Shown here: piece by piece, positions 9,296-17,010 of the stretch
How the letters are laid out: the number at the start of each line of letters is the position of its first letter
Position numbering within the stretch: the stretch's first letter is position 1
Assembly (NCBI GenBank): GCA_020636325.1
Contig: JACJYC010000009.1
Span: 124,001-188,000 of the forward strand
Source: Lewinellaceae bacterium
GTDB lineage: Bacteria; Bacteroidota; Bacteroidia; Chitinophagales; Saprospiraceae
DNA length: 64,000 nucleotides
Reading direction: 5' to 3'
Made by a program: the position numbers and the translations under genes
Notes under the pieces: generated by a model
Database searches by the model: none
What the model was told of the DNA's origin: nothing
The model's input: the letters and a program-made list of their open reading frames with translations, nothing else

Positions 9296-11278
9296 ATGAG
9301 AAAATACCCGATCCTTTTCGCTTCTCTGGCCCTGCTCCTGGCAGTGGGCGCCTGCACGTACACCCAGAAGATCCAGGACGGTACGATGGCGGCCGACCGC
9401 AAGCAGTACTCCGTCGCCGTGGATATGCTGCAAAAGGAATATCGCAAAAGCAAAAGCAGGGTGGAACGCGGAAAACTGGCCATGCTGCTGGGCGAGTCCT
9501 ATAAAAACATCAATAAGAGCGACGAGTCCATTGAATGGTACAAAACGGCTTATGACAACCAGGCAGGTGTGGACGCCCTGAAGGAATACGCTTACGCCCT
9601 GAAGAAAGCCGAGCGCTACAAGGAGGCGATGCAGGCGTTCAAAGACCTGGGCATCGAGATCGGAAGCCCGTACGAATACCGCCGGGAGATCCTGTCCTGC
9701 GAAACGGCTATCGGCTGGAAAGGGATCAAGCGGGTGGAATACGAAGCAGCTCTCACGGATTTCAATACCGGTTATGCGGAGTACTCCCCTGTGTTGTACC
9801 GCGACCGCCAGCTGGTCTTCACGTCCGACCGGAAGGCCGGAAAGGATGCGGATACCTACGCCTGGACGGGCAATGCTTTTTCGGACCTGTATACGGTCGA
9901 TCTGGGTTCCAATACAGTGACCCCTTTCGATGCGCGCCTCAACACCGACGACAATGAAGGTACCGCTGCGTTCAGCCAGGAGTACGGCGAAATGTTCTTT
10001 ACGCGCTGCATCGGCCCCAAGAACGAAGACGCCTATTGCAAGCTCATGGTCAGCGAACGGCTGGAAGACGGCTGGAGCGTGCCCCGGACCCTGGATTTTG
10101 TCCGGGAAGGCATCAACTACAGTTCTCCCAGCCTGTCGGCCGACGGGCAGGATCTGTACTTCTCCTGCGATCACCCCGACGGATGGGGCGGCTGGGATAT
10201 CTGGGTGGCGCACCGGTTGGCCAACGGCGAATGGGGCGAACCCGAACTGATGAGCCGCAGCATCAACACCCTGGGCAATGAGAAATTCCCGTTCATCGAC
10301 GCGGATACCCTGTATTTCTCATCCGACTGGCATACCGGTATGGGCGGACTCGATATTTTCCGCACCTACAAAATGAGAAACGGCGCCTGGGCCCCGGTAT
10401 TCAACCTCAAACCACCCATCAATTCAGGCGGCGACGACTTCGGATTCATCGTGGACCATGTAAATCCGCTGCCCAAGGGGGCGCTTCAGCAGGGATACTT
10501 TACCTCCACCCGGAATGAAGGCATCGGCAATGACGATATTTACCGCTTTGAAAAACGCCTGCTGCCGCCCGAACCCGTGCCACCCAAACCGGTTGATGTG
10601 GTGTACAAAATGGTCCTGGACGGCTATGTGCTGGAAAAGATCTACCAGGACCCGTCCAACCCCAACAGCAAGGTACTCGGCCGGAAACCGCTGCCGGCAT
10701 CAAACGTTGAGATTACCATCGGCAAGGAAAAGCGCACCGTGCAGGTGGGCGAAGACGGGATGTTTACCCTGGACCTGAACGAGAATACGGACTATGATTT
10801 TCTGGCCAACCACCCGGGGTATCTGGCCAATACCGCCAAATTTTCCACCAAAGGCATCGGCAGGGATCCGGATAATCCGGAGCTGCATTTCGAAGTGGAG
10901 ATCGTGCTCAACAAGATATTCCTCAACCGCGAGATCCGCCTGGAAAATATCTATTACGATTACGACCAGTGGAATATCCGGGAAGACGCCAAACCCACCC
11001 TCGACGAGCTGGCGCGCAACCTGGAGCTCAACCCGGAGATCCGGATCGAACTGGCCTCGCATACGGACTGCCGGGGCACCACCAAATACAACGAGGACCT
11101 GTCGCAAAAACGAGCGCAATCCGCAGTGGATTACCTGATCACCAAGGGAATCGATGCCTCGAGATTGAGCGCCCGGGGGTACGGCGAAAGCGTCCCGGAA
11201 GCAGATTGTTTATGCGCCCGCTGTACGGAGGAAGAACACCAGCTGAACCGGCGCACAACGTTCAAGATCACCCAGTAG
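9296..11278 (+). CDS. PorE-like lipoprotein: TPR, PD40 propeller, CRD and OmpA domains
   Basis: The 660-residue protein has a lipoprotein signal ending VGAC (Cys20). After it come TPR-like helices (about 25-135) and a PD40/WD40-like beta-propeller with FTSDRKAG, YFSCDHPDGWGG and YFSSDWHTGMGG blades (about 160-430). A carboxypeptidase-regulatory-like beta domain (about 440-540) and a C-terminal OmpA peptidoglycan-binding domain (about 545-660, with IELASHTDCRG and RLSARGYGES) complete it. This order is that of PorE, the lipoprotein that anchors T9SS components to peptidoglycan. Paralogs of unknown role share the layout, so PorE itself is not proven. A T9SS-sorted xylanase elsewhere in the window (34309-36444) fits. 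The DCLCARC insertion near the C-terminus is unusual. Confidence 0.85.
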   Translation: MRKYPILFASLALLLAVGACTYTQKIQDGTMAADRKQYSVAVDMLQKEYRKSKSRVERGKLAMLLGESYKNINKSDESIEWYKTAYDNQAGVDALKEYAYALKKAERYKEAMQAFKDLGIEIGSPYEYRREILSCETAIGWKGIKRVEYEAALTDFNTGYAEYSPVLYRDRQLVFTSDRKAGKDADTYAWTGNAFSDLYTVDLGSNTVTPFDARLNTDDNEGTAAFSQEYGEMFFTRCIGPKNEDAYCKLMVSERLEDGWSVPRTLDFVREGINYSSPSLSADGQDLYFSCDHPDGWGGWDIWVAHRLANGEWGEPELMSRSINTLGNEKFPFIDADTLYFSSDWHTGMGGLDIFRTYKMRNGAWAPVFNLKPPINSGGDDFGFIVDHVNPLPKGALQQGYFTSTRNEGIGNDDIYRFEKRLLPPEPVPPKPVDVVYKMVLDGYVLEKIYQDPSNPNSKVLGRKPLPASNVEITIGKEKRTVQVGEDGMFTLDLNENTDYDFLANHPGYLANTAKFSTKGIGRDPDNPELHFEVEIVLNKIFLNREIRLENIYYDYDQWNIREDAKPTLDELARNLELNPEIRIELASHTDCRGTTKYNEDLSQKRAQSAVDYLITKGIDASRLSARGYGESVPEADCLCARCTEEEHQLNRRTTFKITQ

Positions 11279-11412
11279 GGTCAACCCTTGTGGTTGACCA
11301 AATGGCCGACAACCCTTGTGGTTGACCAAATGGCCGCTAACCCTTGTGGTCGGCGGGGGATCCTTGCAAATGGCGCCGGGGCGCCATTTGCAAGGGGGCG
11401 ACCACAAGGGGC
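11279..11412. terminator. Direct repeats and a 16-bp-arm perfect hairpin between convergent genes
   Basis: About two and a half copies of a 26-bp unit (CCCTTGTGGTTGACCAAATG...) lead into a perfect inverted repeat at 11362-11395. Its arms are CCTTGCAAATGGCGCC and the loop is only GG. Outer arms CCTTGTGGTCG (11342) and CGACCACAAGG (11399) extend the stem. It lies between two convergent stop codons and probably acts as a bidirectional terminator. Similar CCCTTGTGGTCG palindromes are common dispersed elements in bacteria. Confidence 0.75.
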
Positions 11413-11416
11413 GCCC

Positions 11417-12118
11417 CTACCGGGCGAATTTCGTCAATTGCGTGTAACTTTCCTTTTTTCCTTTATCGTCGTAGTTCTCCGTAAGGACGGCGCCGACGCC
11501 TTTGGCGTACCAGGTCACCGTTTTGAACCTGCGCTTGATGATGGCTTTCATTTCCATATTCTGGGAGACGCGCACGCACTCGAAGGTGCCGGCAGGCGTT
11601 GTGATGGATTCTGCGGCTTCCACTTTGCGATCGGTGACGTTCATGGTAAAGGTCATCAGGCTCATGCCGCCGGATTTGGCTTTCATTTCGATATGGCCGT
11701 CCGGCAGGGATTGGCCGGGCTCCATATCGGCGGGCAATTCCAGGGCGTCGCCGCTCATTTCCATTTCCATATTCGACAGGCCGCCCATGCTGCGCGGGTC
11801 CATCAGGGAGTTCAAGTCCATATAAATGACGCCGTCGCGGCATTCCATGGCGTAGCTGCCCTTGTGCAGCTCTTTCCCTTTGTCGCTGATCACCTCAATG
11901 GCCACAGTAGCCTTGAATCCCCCGTCGATCGACTCCAGCGCTTCGATTTTGCTCTTGTTCACGGAGGAGATCTTGTCCTTTTTGTCGAAGGTGGTGAGTT
12001 CGTAGGAAATCCCCTCCTGGAACGGCATATAACCGTTTTCACAAAGGTTATCCTGGGCCTTCAACGGGTTGATTGAGGTAAAAAGGGTACAAATAAATAA
12101 AAAGATCGCGAGTCTCAT
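11417..12118 (-). CDS. TapB-like (DUF3108-type) exported protein, 233 aa
   Basis: A signal peptide (residues 1-22, cleaved after LKAQ) is followed by a beta-rich domain. It contains GISYELTTFDKKDK, a run of Met-rich strands (GGLSNMEMEMSGDALELP) and a C-terminal TPAGTFECVRVSQ...TVTWYAKGVGAV block. That last pattern is typical of TapB/DUF3108-like periplasmic proteins whose molecular role is unsettled. The gene converges on the PorE-like gene and its stop codon abuts the shared hairpin. The methionine-rich centre is unusual; metal binding would be a speculation. Confidence 0.7.
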   Translation of the reverse strand: MRLAIFLFICTLFTSINPLKAQDNLCENGYMPFQEGISYELTTFDKKDKISSVNKSKIEALESIDGGFKATVAIEVISDKGKELHKGSYAMECRDGVIYMDLNSLMDPRSMGGLSNMEMEMSGDALELPADMEPGQSLPDGHIEMKAKSGGMSLMTFTMNVTDRKVEAAESITTPAGTFECVRVSQNMEMKAIIKRRFKTVTWYAKGVGAVLTENYDDKGKKESYTQLTKFAR

Positions 12119-12178
12119 AAATTGTATTTTGAGATTAGAAATTCAGAAATCAGTTGTCAGGAATCAGTGGACAGCCCG

Positions 12179-12194
12179 CCTGCCGGCCGGCAGG
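12179..12194. repeat. 16-bp perfect palindrome
   Basis: CCTGCCGGCCGGCAGG is perfectly self-complementary and is flanked by TCAGTGG/TTGTCAGTGG words of the GGTCAGT family. The rest of 12119-12276 holds nothing else I recognise. Confidence 0.8.
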
Positions 12195-12276
12195 TTGTCA
12201 GTGGCGCAGGGCCGTTATTTGCTGCGAAGTTAAAAAAAATCGGACAGGGGGCTGCCTGTCGGGTATTGTTCATGTG

Positions 12277-12284
12277 TATATTTG
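12277..12284 (+). promoter_or_regulatory. -7 element TATATTTG upstream of the decayed barrel gene
   Basis: TATATTTG fits TAnnTTTG and lies 39 bases before the remaining reading frame at 12323. No clear TTG -33 box is present at the usual distance. Confidence 0.45.
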
Positions 12285-12322
12285 AGGTATAGAAGGTATG
12301 AACTTCCTTAACTTTATCCCTG

Positions 12323-12634
12323 GTGAAACGAAACAGTTACTCTTTTTCCATTGAATTCCTTTTATGGTATCAATGGGTATTCGGTTTTGATAAAAAAAGT
12401 TCCCAACCGCCCGACATCGGCGTATCGAAGAACAAATTGGGCAGGCATTGGGTCGGGCCCGGCATCGGCCTTGATTTTCGCATGACAAAAACGCTCCGGC
12501 TTTCGGCCGGCTACGAATATTGCGCGAATACGGTGTACCGGGAATCCACCATTGGCCTGCACCCTTAAAAGGACGTCATTCACTACCATCCGAACTGGGC
12601 GCATTTCGGGGTGAGATGGTATTTCTCACGGTAA
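12323..12634 (+). pseudogene. Remnant of an outer-membrane beta-barrel protein with an in-frame stop
   Basis: The frame from GTG 12323 reads 81 residues with barrel-like strands (VGPGIGLDFRMTKTLRLSAG). It is interrupted by TAA at 12566-12568 and then continues in the same frame for 21 codons. These end HFGVRWYFSR followed by TAA at 12634, a typical terminal strand of a Bacteroidota outer-membrane barrel. The N-terminus and signal peptide are missing. A promoter-like element precedes it. The most likely reading is a truncated, decaying gene; a sequencing error at the TAA would restore the C-terminus but not the N-terminus. Confidence 0.6.
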
Positions 12635-12657
12635 TATCCAGTCACTGCCATCCAGCA

Positions 12658-13095
12658 TCACGCATCCAGCAATCGCCGGTGGTAGTTCACCTGGCCCACA
12701 TGGTAGCCTAAATGCGCCGCCAACCGATTGATGACAAACTGGATGGAATTGTCCTCAGGAAAATACCCGGAAGGGTAGGGCGCAGTGAAATCCGCAATCT
12801 GGGGGAGCACATTTTCAAGCATACTTTCCGTGTCCGTGATCATTTCCAGCAGCCGGGTTTTAGGGACGTCCCTGATGCCGAATTCCTCTTCGCGGTTGCG
12901 CACGTAGCCGGTATGGCCCAGTCCCTGGCCGATAAAATGGTTGAGGTTGCCTACCAGGTGGTAACAGAGGTTGCCTGCTGAATTGCTGATGCCGGCCGGA
13001 TGTATCCAGATCTTTGATTCGTCCTTGTAGGCTTCGATGTCGCTGTACATTTGCCGGAGGTACTGGCGGAAGAACGGGAGGTATTCGTTGTGCAT
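12658..13095 (-). CDS. DinB/DUF1572-family putative metal-dependent hydrolase
   Basis: The 145-residue protein is the size of a single DinB four-helix bundle. It has the histidines expected for a metal site: His46 in NLCYHLVGNLNHF and two in the late helix AAHLGYHVGQVNYHRR. DinB-superfamily members include bacillithiol- and mycothiol-dependent transferases; most, like this one, have unknown substrates. It is encoded alone, and its start codon lies about 40 bp from the right arm of the 120-bp inverted repeat. Confidence 0.82.
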   Translation of the reverse strand: MHNEYLPFFRQYLRQMYSDIEAYKDESKIWIHPAGISNSAGNLCYHLVGNLNHFIGQGLGHTGYVRNREEEFGIRDVPKTRLLEMITDTESMLENVLPQIADFTAPYPSGYFPEDNSIQFVINRLAAHLGYHVGQVNYHRRLLDA

Positions 13096-13134
13096 GGATT
13101 ATTGTTGTTTATTATTGTTTATTGTTGTTTATGA

Positions 13135-13254
13135 TTGTTTATGGTTGCTCCGCCCGCCATAGCCTCGGCGTAGGCGGGTTTATGGTTGCTCCGCCCAGCA
13201 ACTTCGCCATAGGCTTCGTCGCCCGGTGGCCATAGCCTCGGCGTAGGCGGGTTT
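13135..13254. repeat. Right arm of the perfect 120-bp inverted repeat
   Basis: This is the reverse complement of 9114-9233 with no mismatch. On its left the decamer family continues imperfectly as TTGTTTAT words back to about 13097, next to the DinB start codon. Confidence 0.95.
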
Positions 13255-13262
13255 GTTGTTGT

Positions 13263-13575
13263 TTGGTTTGAGTATGAAGCAAAATGTAAAAGGGTTTGAT
13301 GCAAAATGTAGCATTTATAACACCGCATATTGCCTTCCAGGTTTCCTGGATTCAAAAATTGAACAAGTTTTTAAAAAAATCAGGTTTCTGCTGGCAGCAT
13401 AACGGTTCGTCCGGGCGTTGTCATTTCAGCGTAATTTGCGAATAGGAGGGTTGGTGCATTCAGGTTAAAGGCGTATATTAGCGCGTTCAGGGGGCCGTTC
13501 CGTACCGAAAAATGCTCGTTTCCAGTGATTTGGGAACCGGTAAACCGGGCAAAAGCGGTCCAGTCAATTGTTTTC
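13263..13575. other. Intergenic region upstream of the ECF sigma factor
   Basis: It contains two copies of GATGCAAAATGTA-like sequence around 13275-13310 and otherwise no gene or strong structure. GTAATTTGCG near 13430 resembles a -7 element with one base missing. The sigma gene promoter is presumably here. Confidence 0.4.
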
Positions 13576-14145
13576 ATGGAGATTGCTTTGCACTTAAACC
13601 ACGAGGAAAACAACCTGATCCAAGCCTGTGTGAGGCGAGAGCGTTGGGCACAAAAGGCACTGTATGAAGAATACTACAGTGCTATGATGGGTGTATGCCT
13701 GCGATTTGCCAATAACCAGGATGAAGCGCTGGATATCCTGCACGAAGGATTTATCAAAGTCTTCAACCACATCGGCAAATACAACGCCGGTACCTCCCTC
13801 AACGCCTGGATCCGCAGGATCATGGTCAATACGGCCATCGATTATTACCGGAAGAACATCCGGCGCCGGACCGAAGACATTGAACAAGCCTTCGATCTCA
13901 GCACGCAGGATGCAGACGCCATCAGCCAATGTTCCGAAAAGGAGATCCTCGAAGCTATTCAGCAACTTACGCCCGCTTACAGAACGGTGTTCAATCTGTA
14001 CGTCATTGAAGGTTATTCCCACCGGGAAATCGCCGGAATGATGAACATCACGGAGAGCACCTCGCGAAGCAATTTGGTCAAAGCCAGGTTCAAACTCAGA
14101 GCCTTACTGGCAGGCAGATATGACGGACATGAAGAAGAAGAATGA
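13576..14145 (+). CDS. ECF-type RNA polymerase sigma factor
   Basis: The 189-residue protein has sigma-70 region 2 (LYEEYYSAMMGVCLRFANNQDEALDILHEGF...) and a region 4 helix-turn-helix (LTPAYRTVFNLYVIEGYSHREIAGMMNITESTSRSNL). There is no region 1 or 3, as in ECF sigma factors that redirect RNA polymerase to envelope or nutrient genes. The ATG at 13576 fits the family N-terminus; an upstream frame extension has no homology-like features. The downstream gene starts inside its last codons, the usual coupling with an anti-sigma factor. Confidence 0.93.
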   Translation: MEIALHLNHEENNLIQACVRRERWAQKALYEEYYSAMMGVCLRFANNQDEALDILHEGFIKVFNHIGKYNAGTSLNAWIRRIMVNTAIDYYRKNIRRRTEDIEQAFDLSTQDADAISQCSEKEILEAIQQLTPAYRTVFNLYVIEGYSHREIAGMMNITESTSRSNLVKARFKLRALLAGRYDGHEEEE

Positions 14146-15631
14146 AAACGATTTTGACCGGATCCTGAGGGAAAAGCTGAACGCGCCCATCCCGCCGCCT
14201 ATCGGCGACAGTTGGGACCTTCTGGAGCATAAAATAGCCGATGCCGAACTCGGATCGCCGGCTGCTCCCGACCCCTCTGTGCTCGACGAGATCGTTTTTT
14301 CCAAATTGCATGCCTACCACGCGCCTTTTCAACCCGAACACTGGAAACAACTGGCTCAACGCCTGCAGGCGGAAGAAACCATGGTTCAGCGCATTTACAG
14401 CTATAAGGCCATGGAAGCCCTGCTGCTCCTGCTGCTGATCTGGTTCGGCGGCCAGACGCTCTACCCGTATAAACCCGGTCCGGTTCAGAAAGCCCCTGCA
14501 ACGGCGACTCCGCAGGCTGCACTTGAACAGACCGCGCCCGCAATACTGCACAATCAAAACTTATCCGTAGACGCATCCAATCCGGCAGCTGAGGACTTAG
14601 GTTACCCTTTGAACATTCAGGGGGCGCCAGCTGAATTCCCTTTGCCGGCAAGTGCGCCTAAGGGCAGTGCACCGACTGCGGGTCAACAGGCTGCCAAGCC
14701 CGCAGCTTCTCCGTTGGCGCCGCTGGCCAATGCATTGGAAACGACGGCGCTGCAACAACAATCTGTTGAACCGTTCCAGCCTGGTGAAAAATTACTGGAT
14801 CCAGGCCTGGTTCGTTCCGCTTCCGTCCCTGCTGCCCAGGCGGTTCCTTTCCGCGAACCCGCGTCGGTTGAAAGCGCCGGCCAAGCCGGTCCCGGCCTGG
14901 TACAACCGGATTTCAAACCGGGTAAAAAACGGATCCTGCGCGTTGCGATGTTCGGTGGTCCGGAGTACATCCGGGTGATCACGCCGCCCTTTATGGCCAA
15001 CCGGGAGCTGATCAGCGGCAAACAATACGCCCTTGGGTACAGCGGCGGCTTGTCCATCAGCGTGCTTTCCGGCAAATGGGAATGGGAAACCGGACTCGTG
15101 TACATGGCCAAAAGCTATTCACCGCCGCCCGTGGTGTACATCAACGGCGGAAATGTTGTGGACGGTTATGACGGAGAAGGCATCACCCAGATCGAACTCA
15201 ATATGATGCGCGCACCGGTCAACGTGCGCCGGAGCTTGTTCCAGCTTGGTGAATGGCGGTCTTACGCCCAGGCCGGCCTTTCGCTGAATATCATTTCTCA
15301 GGCCAATTATTACAAAGGCACCCAGGAAGAATTCACCAGCGACTCCTACAGGCCCGCACCGCCGCCCGCCGGGGCCGGCAGGAACAATGATACCCGCCAA
15401 CTCAAAGAACTGCCCAAAGGCTGGCTGGAAGGCGGTACCTTCAATGAGAACGCTTATCTCACCGCCGGTTTCGCAGTCGGCCTCGAACGAGACGTTTTCG
15501 ACCGTTGGAGCGTTTTCGGGCAACCTACCTATCAACACATGCTCTTCAAATTCGACAACAAAGGCATCGCACCCTTCAACGACCGGCTGCATACGCTGTC
15601 GTGGCTGTTCGGCGTTCGCGTCAAGCTTTAA
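14120..15631 (+). CDS. Probable anti-sigma protein with a barrel-like C-terminal domain, 503 aa
   Basis: The gene overlaps the ECF sigma gene by 26 bp. Residues 1-95 are soluble and helical with two similar segments (IGDSWDLLEHKI and FQPEHWKQLAQRL), plausible sigma-binding repeats. One membrane helix follows at about 97-115, then a 150-residue Pro/Ala-rich linker. The roughly 230-residue C-terminal domain has alternating strands and a typical outer-membrane-barrel end (HTLSWLFGVRVKL). Position and topology suggest an inner-membrane anti-sigma factor with a periplasmic sensor. The barrel-like C-terminus attached to an inner-membrane helix is unusual. ATG 14120 or 14129 could be the start. Confidence 0.7.
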   Translation: MTDMKKKNENDFDRILREKLNAPIPPPIGDSWDLLEHKIADAELGSPAAPDPSVLDEIVFSKLHAYHAPFQPEHWKQLAQRLQAEETMVQRIYSYKAMEALLLLLLIWFGGQTLYPYKPGPVQKAPATATPQAALEQTAPAILHNQNLSVDASNPAAEDLGYPLNIQGAPAEFPLPASAPKGSAPTAGQQAAKPAASPLAPLANALETTALQQQSVEPFQPGEKLLDPGLVRSASVPAAQAVPFREPASVESAGQAGPGLVQPDFKPGKKRILRVAMFGGPEYIRVITPPFMANRELISGKQYALGYSGGLSISVLSGKWEWETGLVYMAKSYSPPPVVYINGGNVVDGYDGEGITQIELNMMRAPVNVRRSLFQLGEWRSYAQAGLSLNIISQANYYKGTQEEFTSDSYRPAPPPAGAGRNNDTRQLKELPKGWLEGGTFNENAYLTAGFAVGLERDVFDRWSVFGQPTYQHMLFKFDNKGIAPFNDRLHTLSWLFGVRVKL

Positions 15632-15706
15632 GTCGTAAGTTGTAAGTGGGTGGAGGATTATTAAGCGAGCCTGACTAAGGGCAGGCCGATTGATAAGCCG
15701 GGCCGG
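15631..15706. repeat. Composite dispersed repeat, copy 1
   Basis: A short GTCGTAAGT heptamer run is followed by GGATTATTAAGCGAGCCTG, an imperfect GCCTG...CAGGC hairpin and CCGATTGATAAGCCGG. The same order and nearly the same sequence occur at 51573-51675. Confidence 0.85.
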
Positions 15707-15788
15707 AATCCAGCATCCAGTCTTTCAGTTGGCAGTCTTTCAGTTGGCAGTCTCCCCCGTCTGCCATAGCCCCGAGGCGAAGGAGGCT
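15707..15788. repeat. CCAGCATCCAG and TTTCAGTTGGCAG repeats
   Basis: One ATCCAGY pair and two copies of a 15-bp CTTTCAGTTGGCAGT unit are followed by CTGCCATAGCCCCGAGGCGAAG. This last element is a relative of the GC-rich repeat at 9114 and returns at 15979. Confidence 0.75.
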
Positions 15789-15888
15789 GTTCAAAACAGT
15801 GTTTTTCTCGCGAAGACGCAAAGACGCAAAGATTTGATTTTCAACATGCTGCGCATGCTGAAAATCCTGTTGACACAAAATCCTGAAC
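15789..15888 (+). repeat. MITE-like element, copy 1
   Basis: A 100-bp element bounded by GTTCA and TGAAC. It carries GACGCAAAGACGCAAAG and a central hairpin with arms GATTTTCAACATGC and GCATGCTGAAAATC (13 of 14 pairs). Homologous copies lie at 30469-30566 and, inverted, at 41070-41168. It codes for nothing. Confidence 0.85.
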
Positions 15889-15903
15889 GGTCCCAGGCGA
15901 AGG

Positions 15904-16022
15904 CGGGCAGTATCCAGCATCCAGTCCCCAGTATCCAGCATCCAGTATCCAGTCTTTCAGTTGGCAGTCTCCCCCGTCTGCCATAGCCCCGAGGCGAAGG
16001 CGGGCAGCATCCAGCATCCAGT
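15904..16022. repeat. ATCCAGY heptamer arrays
   Basis: CAGTATCCAGCATCCAG-type words repeat with a 7-bp period in two blocks, separated by the TTTCAGTTGGCAG and CATAGCCCCGAGGCGAAGG elements. The second block ends two bases before the stop codon of the aspartoacylase-like gene. Confidence 0.85.
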
Positions 16023-16023
16023 C

Positions 16024-17010
16024 TCAAACATCCGTCACCCCCAAATGCAGTATCCGTCCGCCGGTCTGATTGATGGGGTTGATGCTTTTGCCGATGACGA
16101 CGCCGTCTTCGGGCGCCAGGTATTCCCGCTGCACATCGCCGAAAACATCTCTGAGGGTTGCGATCAGCTGGCCTTTGGATACCCGTTCCGTGATCTTTGG
16201 GTGAACGGAGAGGATGCCGCCGCCGTCGGTATACAGCCAGTAGGAATGCGAACAAACGGCTGCCTGTTGGTCGGGGGGCTCGATCTGGCCGGGGATCATG
16301 CCCAGGTGGATCAGCAGGTTGTAGATGCCGGTCAGTCCCGAGCGGATATGGCCTTTCTGGAAGGTATTGGGGTCGCCGACTTCCAGCGTGACCGCATGGA
16401 TGCCCAGGGCATCGGCGGCACCGCGCAATGTACCGTCGCTGGGTGGATTATGCACCAGGATCTGGGCGTTCTGGAGCCGGGCCATTTGCCGGGTAATGGG
16501 GTCCTTGAGGTCGGCGCGGATATAGTAGGAATTGATCCTGCCGAAGCTGGCGGTATGCAGGTCGATGAGGTATTCGAAATTCTTAACTACCCGTTGGATG
16601 AACCGGTGGACGTAAACCTCGCTGACGTTGCCGTCGGGTTTGCCCGGCATGATGTGATTGAGGTCGTATCCGTCGATAAACCGGCGGGTGCTGCGCAGGA
16701 AAGCGGGCGCGTTCACGACCGGTACCCCGATGATGGTGCCCTTGATGAGGGCCGGATTGAGTTCCTTGAACAGGCGCTGGATGATCGGAATGCCGTTCAG
16801 TTCGTTGCCGTGTACAGCGGCGGTGACGCCCACCCGCGGCCCGGGTTGCGTACCTTTTGCCACCAAAACGGGGATGTAGACCGGCAGGCCCATTCCGTCT
16901 GTAACCAGATGCAGCCAGAACCGGGTCAGTGTCCCCGGTGCGAGTTCATCGATATTGAGCTGTTCGATCACCGGATTATCGGTATCCAGGCTAAGCATTG
17001 CTTTTCCCAT
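16024..17010 (-). CDS. Succinylglutamate desuccinylase/aspartoacylase-family enzyme
   Basis: The 328-residue protein shows the zinc carboxypeptidase-like AstE/AspA core. The zinc ligands His67 and Glu70 lie in VHGNELNG and His152 in LIDLHTA. Arg and Asn residues for substrate binding are in LRSTRRFIDGYDLN, and the catalytic Glu210 is in VTLEVGDP. The beta-rich C-terminus (residues 245-328) matches the family cap domain. Family members hydrolyse N-acyl amino acids. The gene overlaps the upstream ATP-grasp gene by 20 bp, so the two are translationally coupled. A ligase paired with an N-acyl amino acid hydrolase suggests both make and cleave, or process, the same amide (inference). Confidence 0.87.
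   Translation of the reverse strand: MGKAMLSLDTDNPVIEQLNIDELAPGTLTRFWLHLVTDGMGLPVYIPVLVAKGTQPGPRVGVTAAVHGNELNGIPIIQRLFKELNPALIKGTIIGVPVVNAPAFLRSTRRFIDGYDLNHIMPGKPDGNVSEVYVHRFIQRVVKNFEYLIDLHTASFGRINSYYIRADLKDPITRQMARLQNAQILVHNPPSDGTLRGAADALGIHAVTLEVGDPNTFQKGHIRSGLTGIYNLLIHLGMIPGQIEPPDQQAAVCSHSYWLYTDGGGILSVHPKITERVSKGQLIATLRDVFGDVQREYLAPEDGVVIGKSINPINQTGGRILHLGVTDV

Noticed and set aside
11288..12076. 262-codon plus-strand frame opposite the TapB-like gene
   Set aside because: It runs through the terminator repeats and lacks protein-like features, while the opposite strand encodes a signal peptide and an ordered beta domain.
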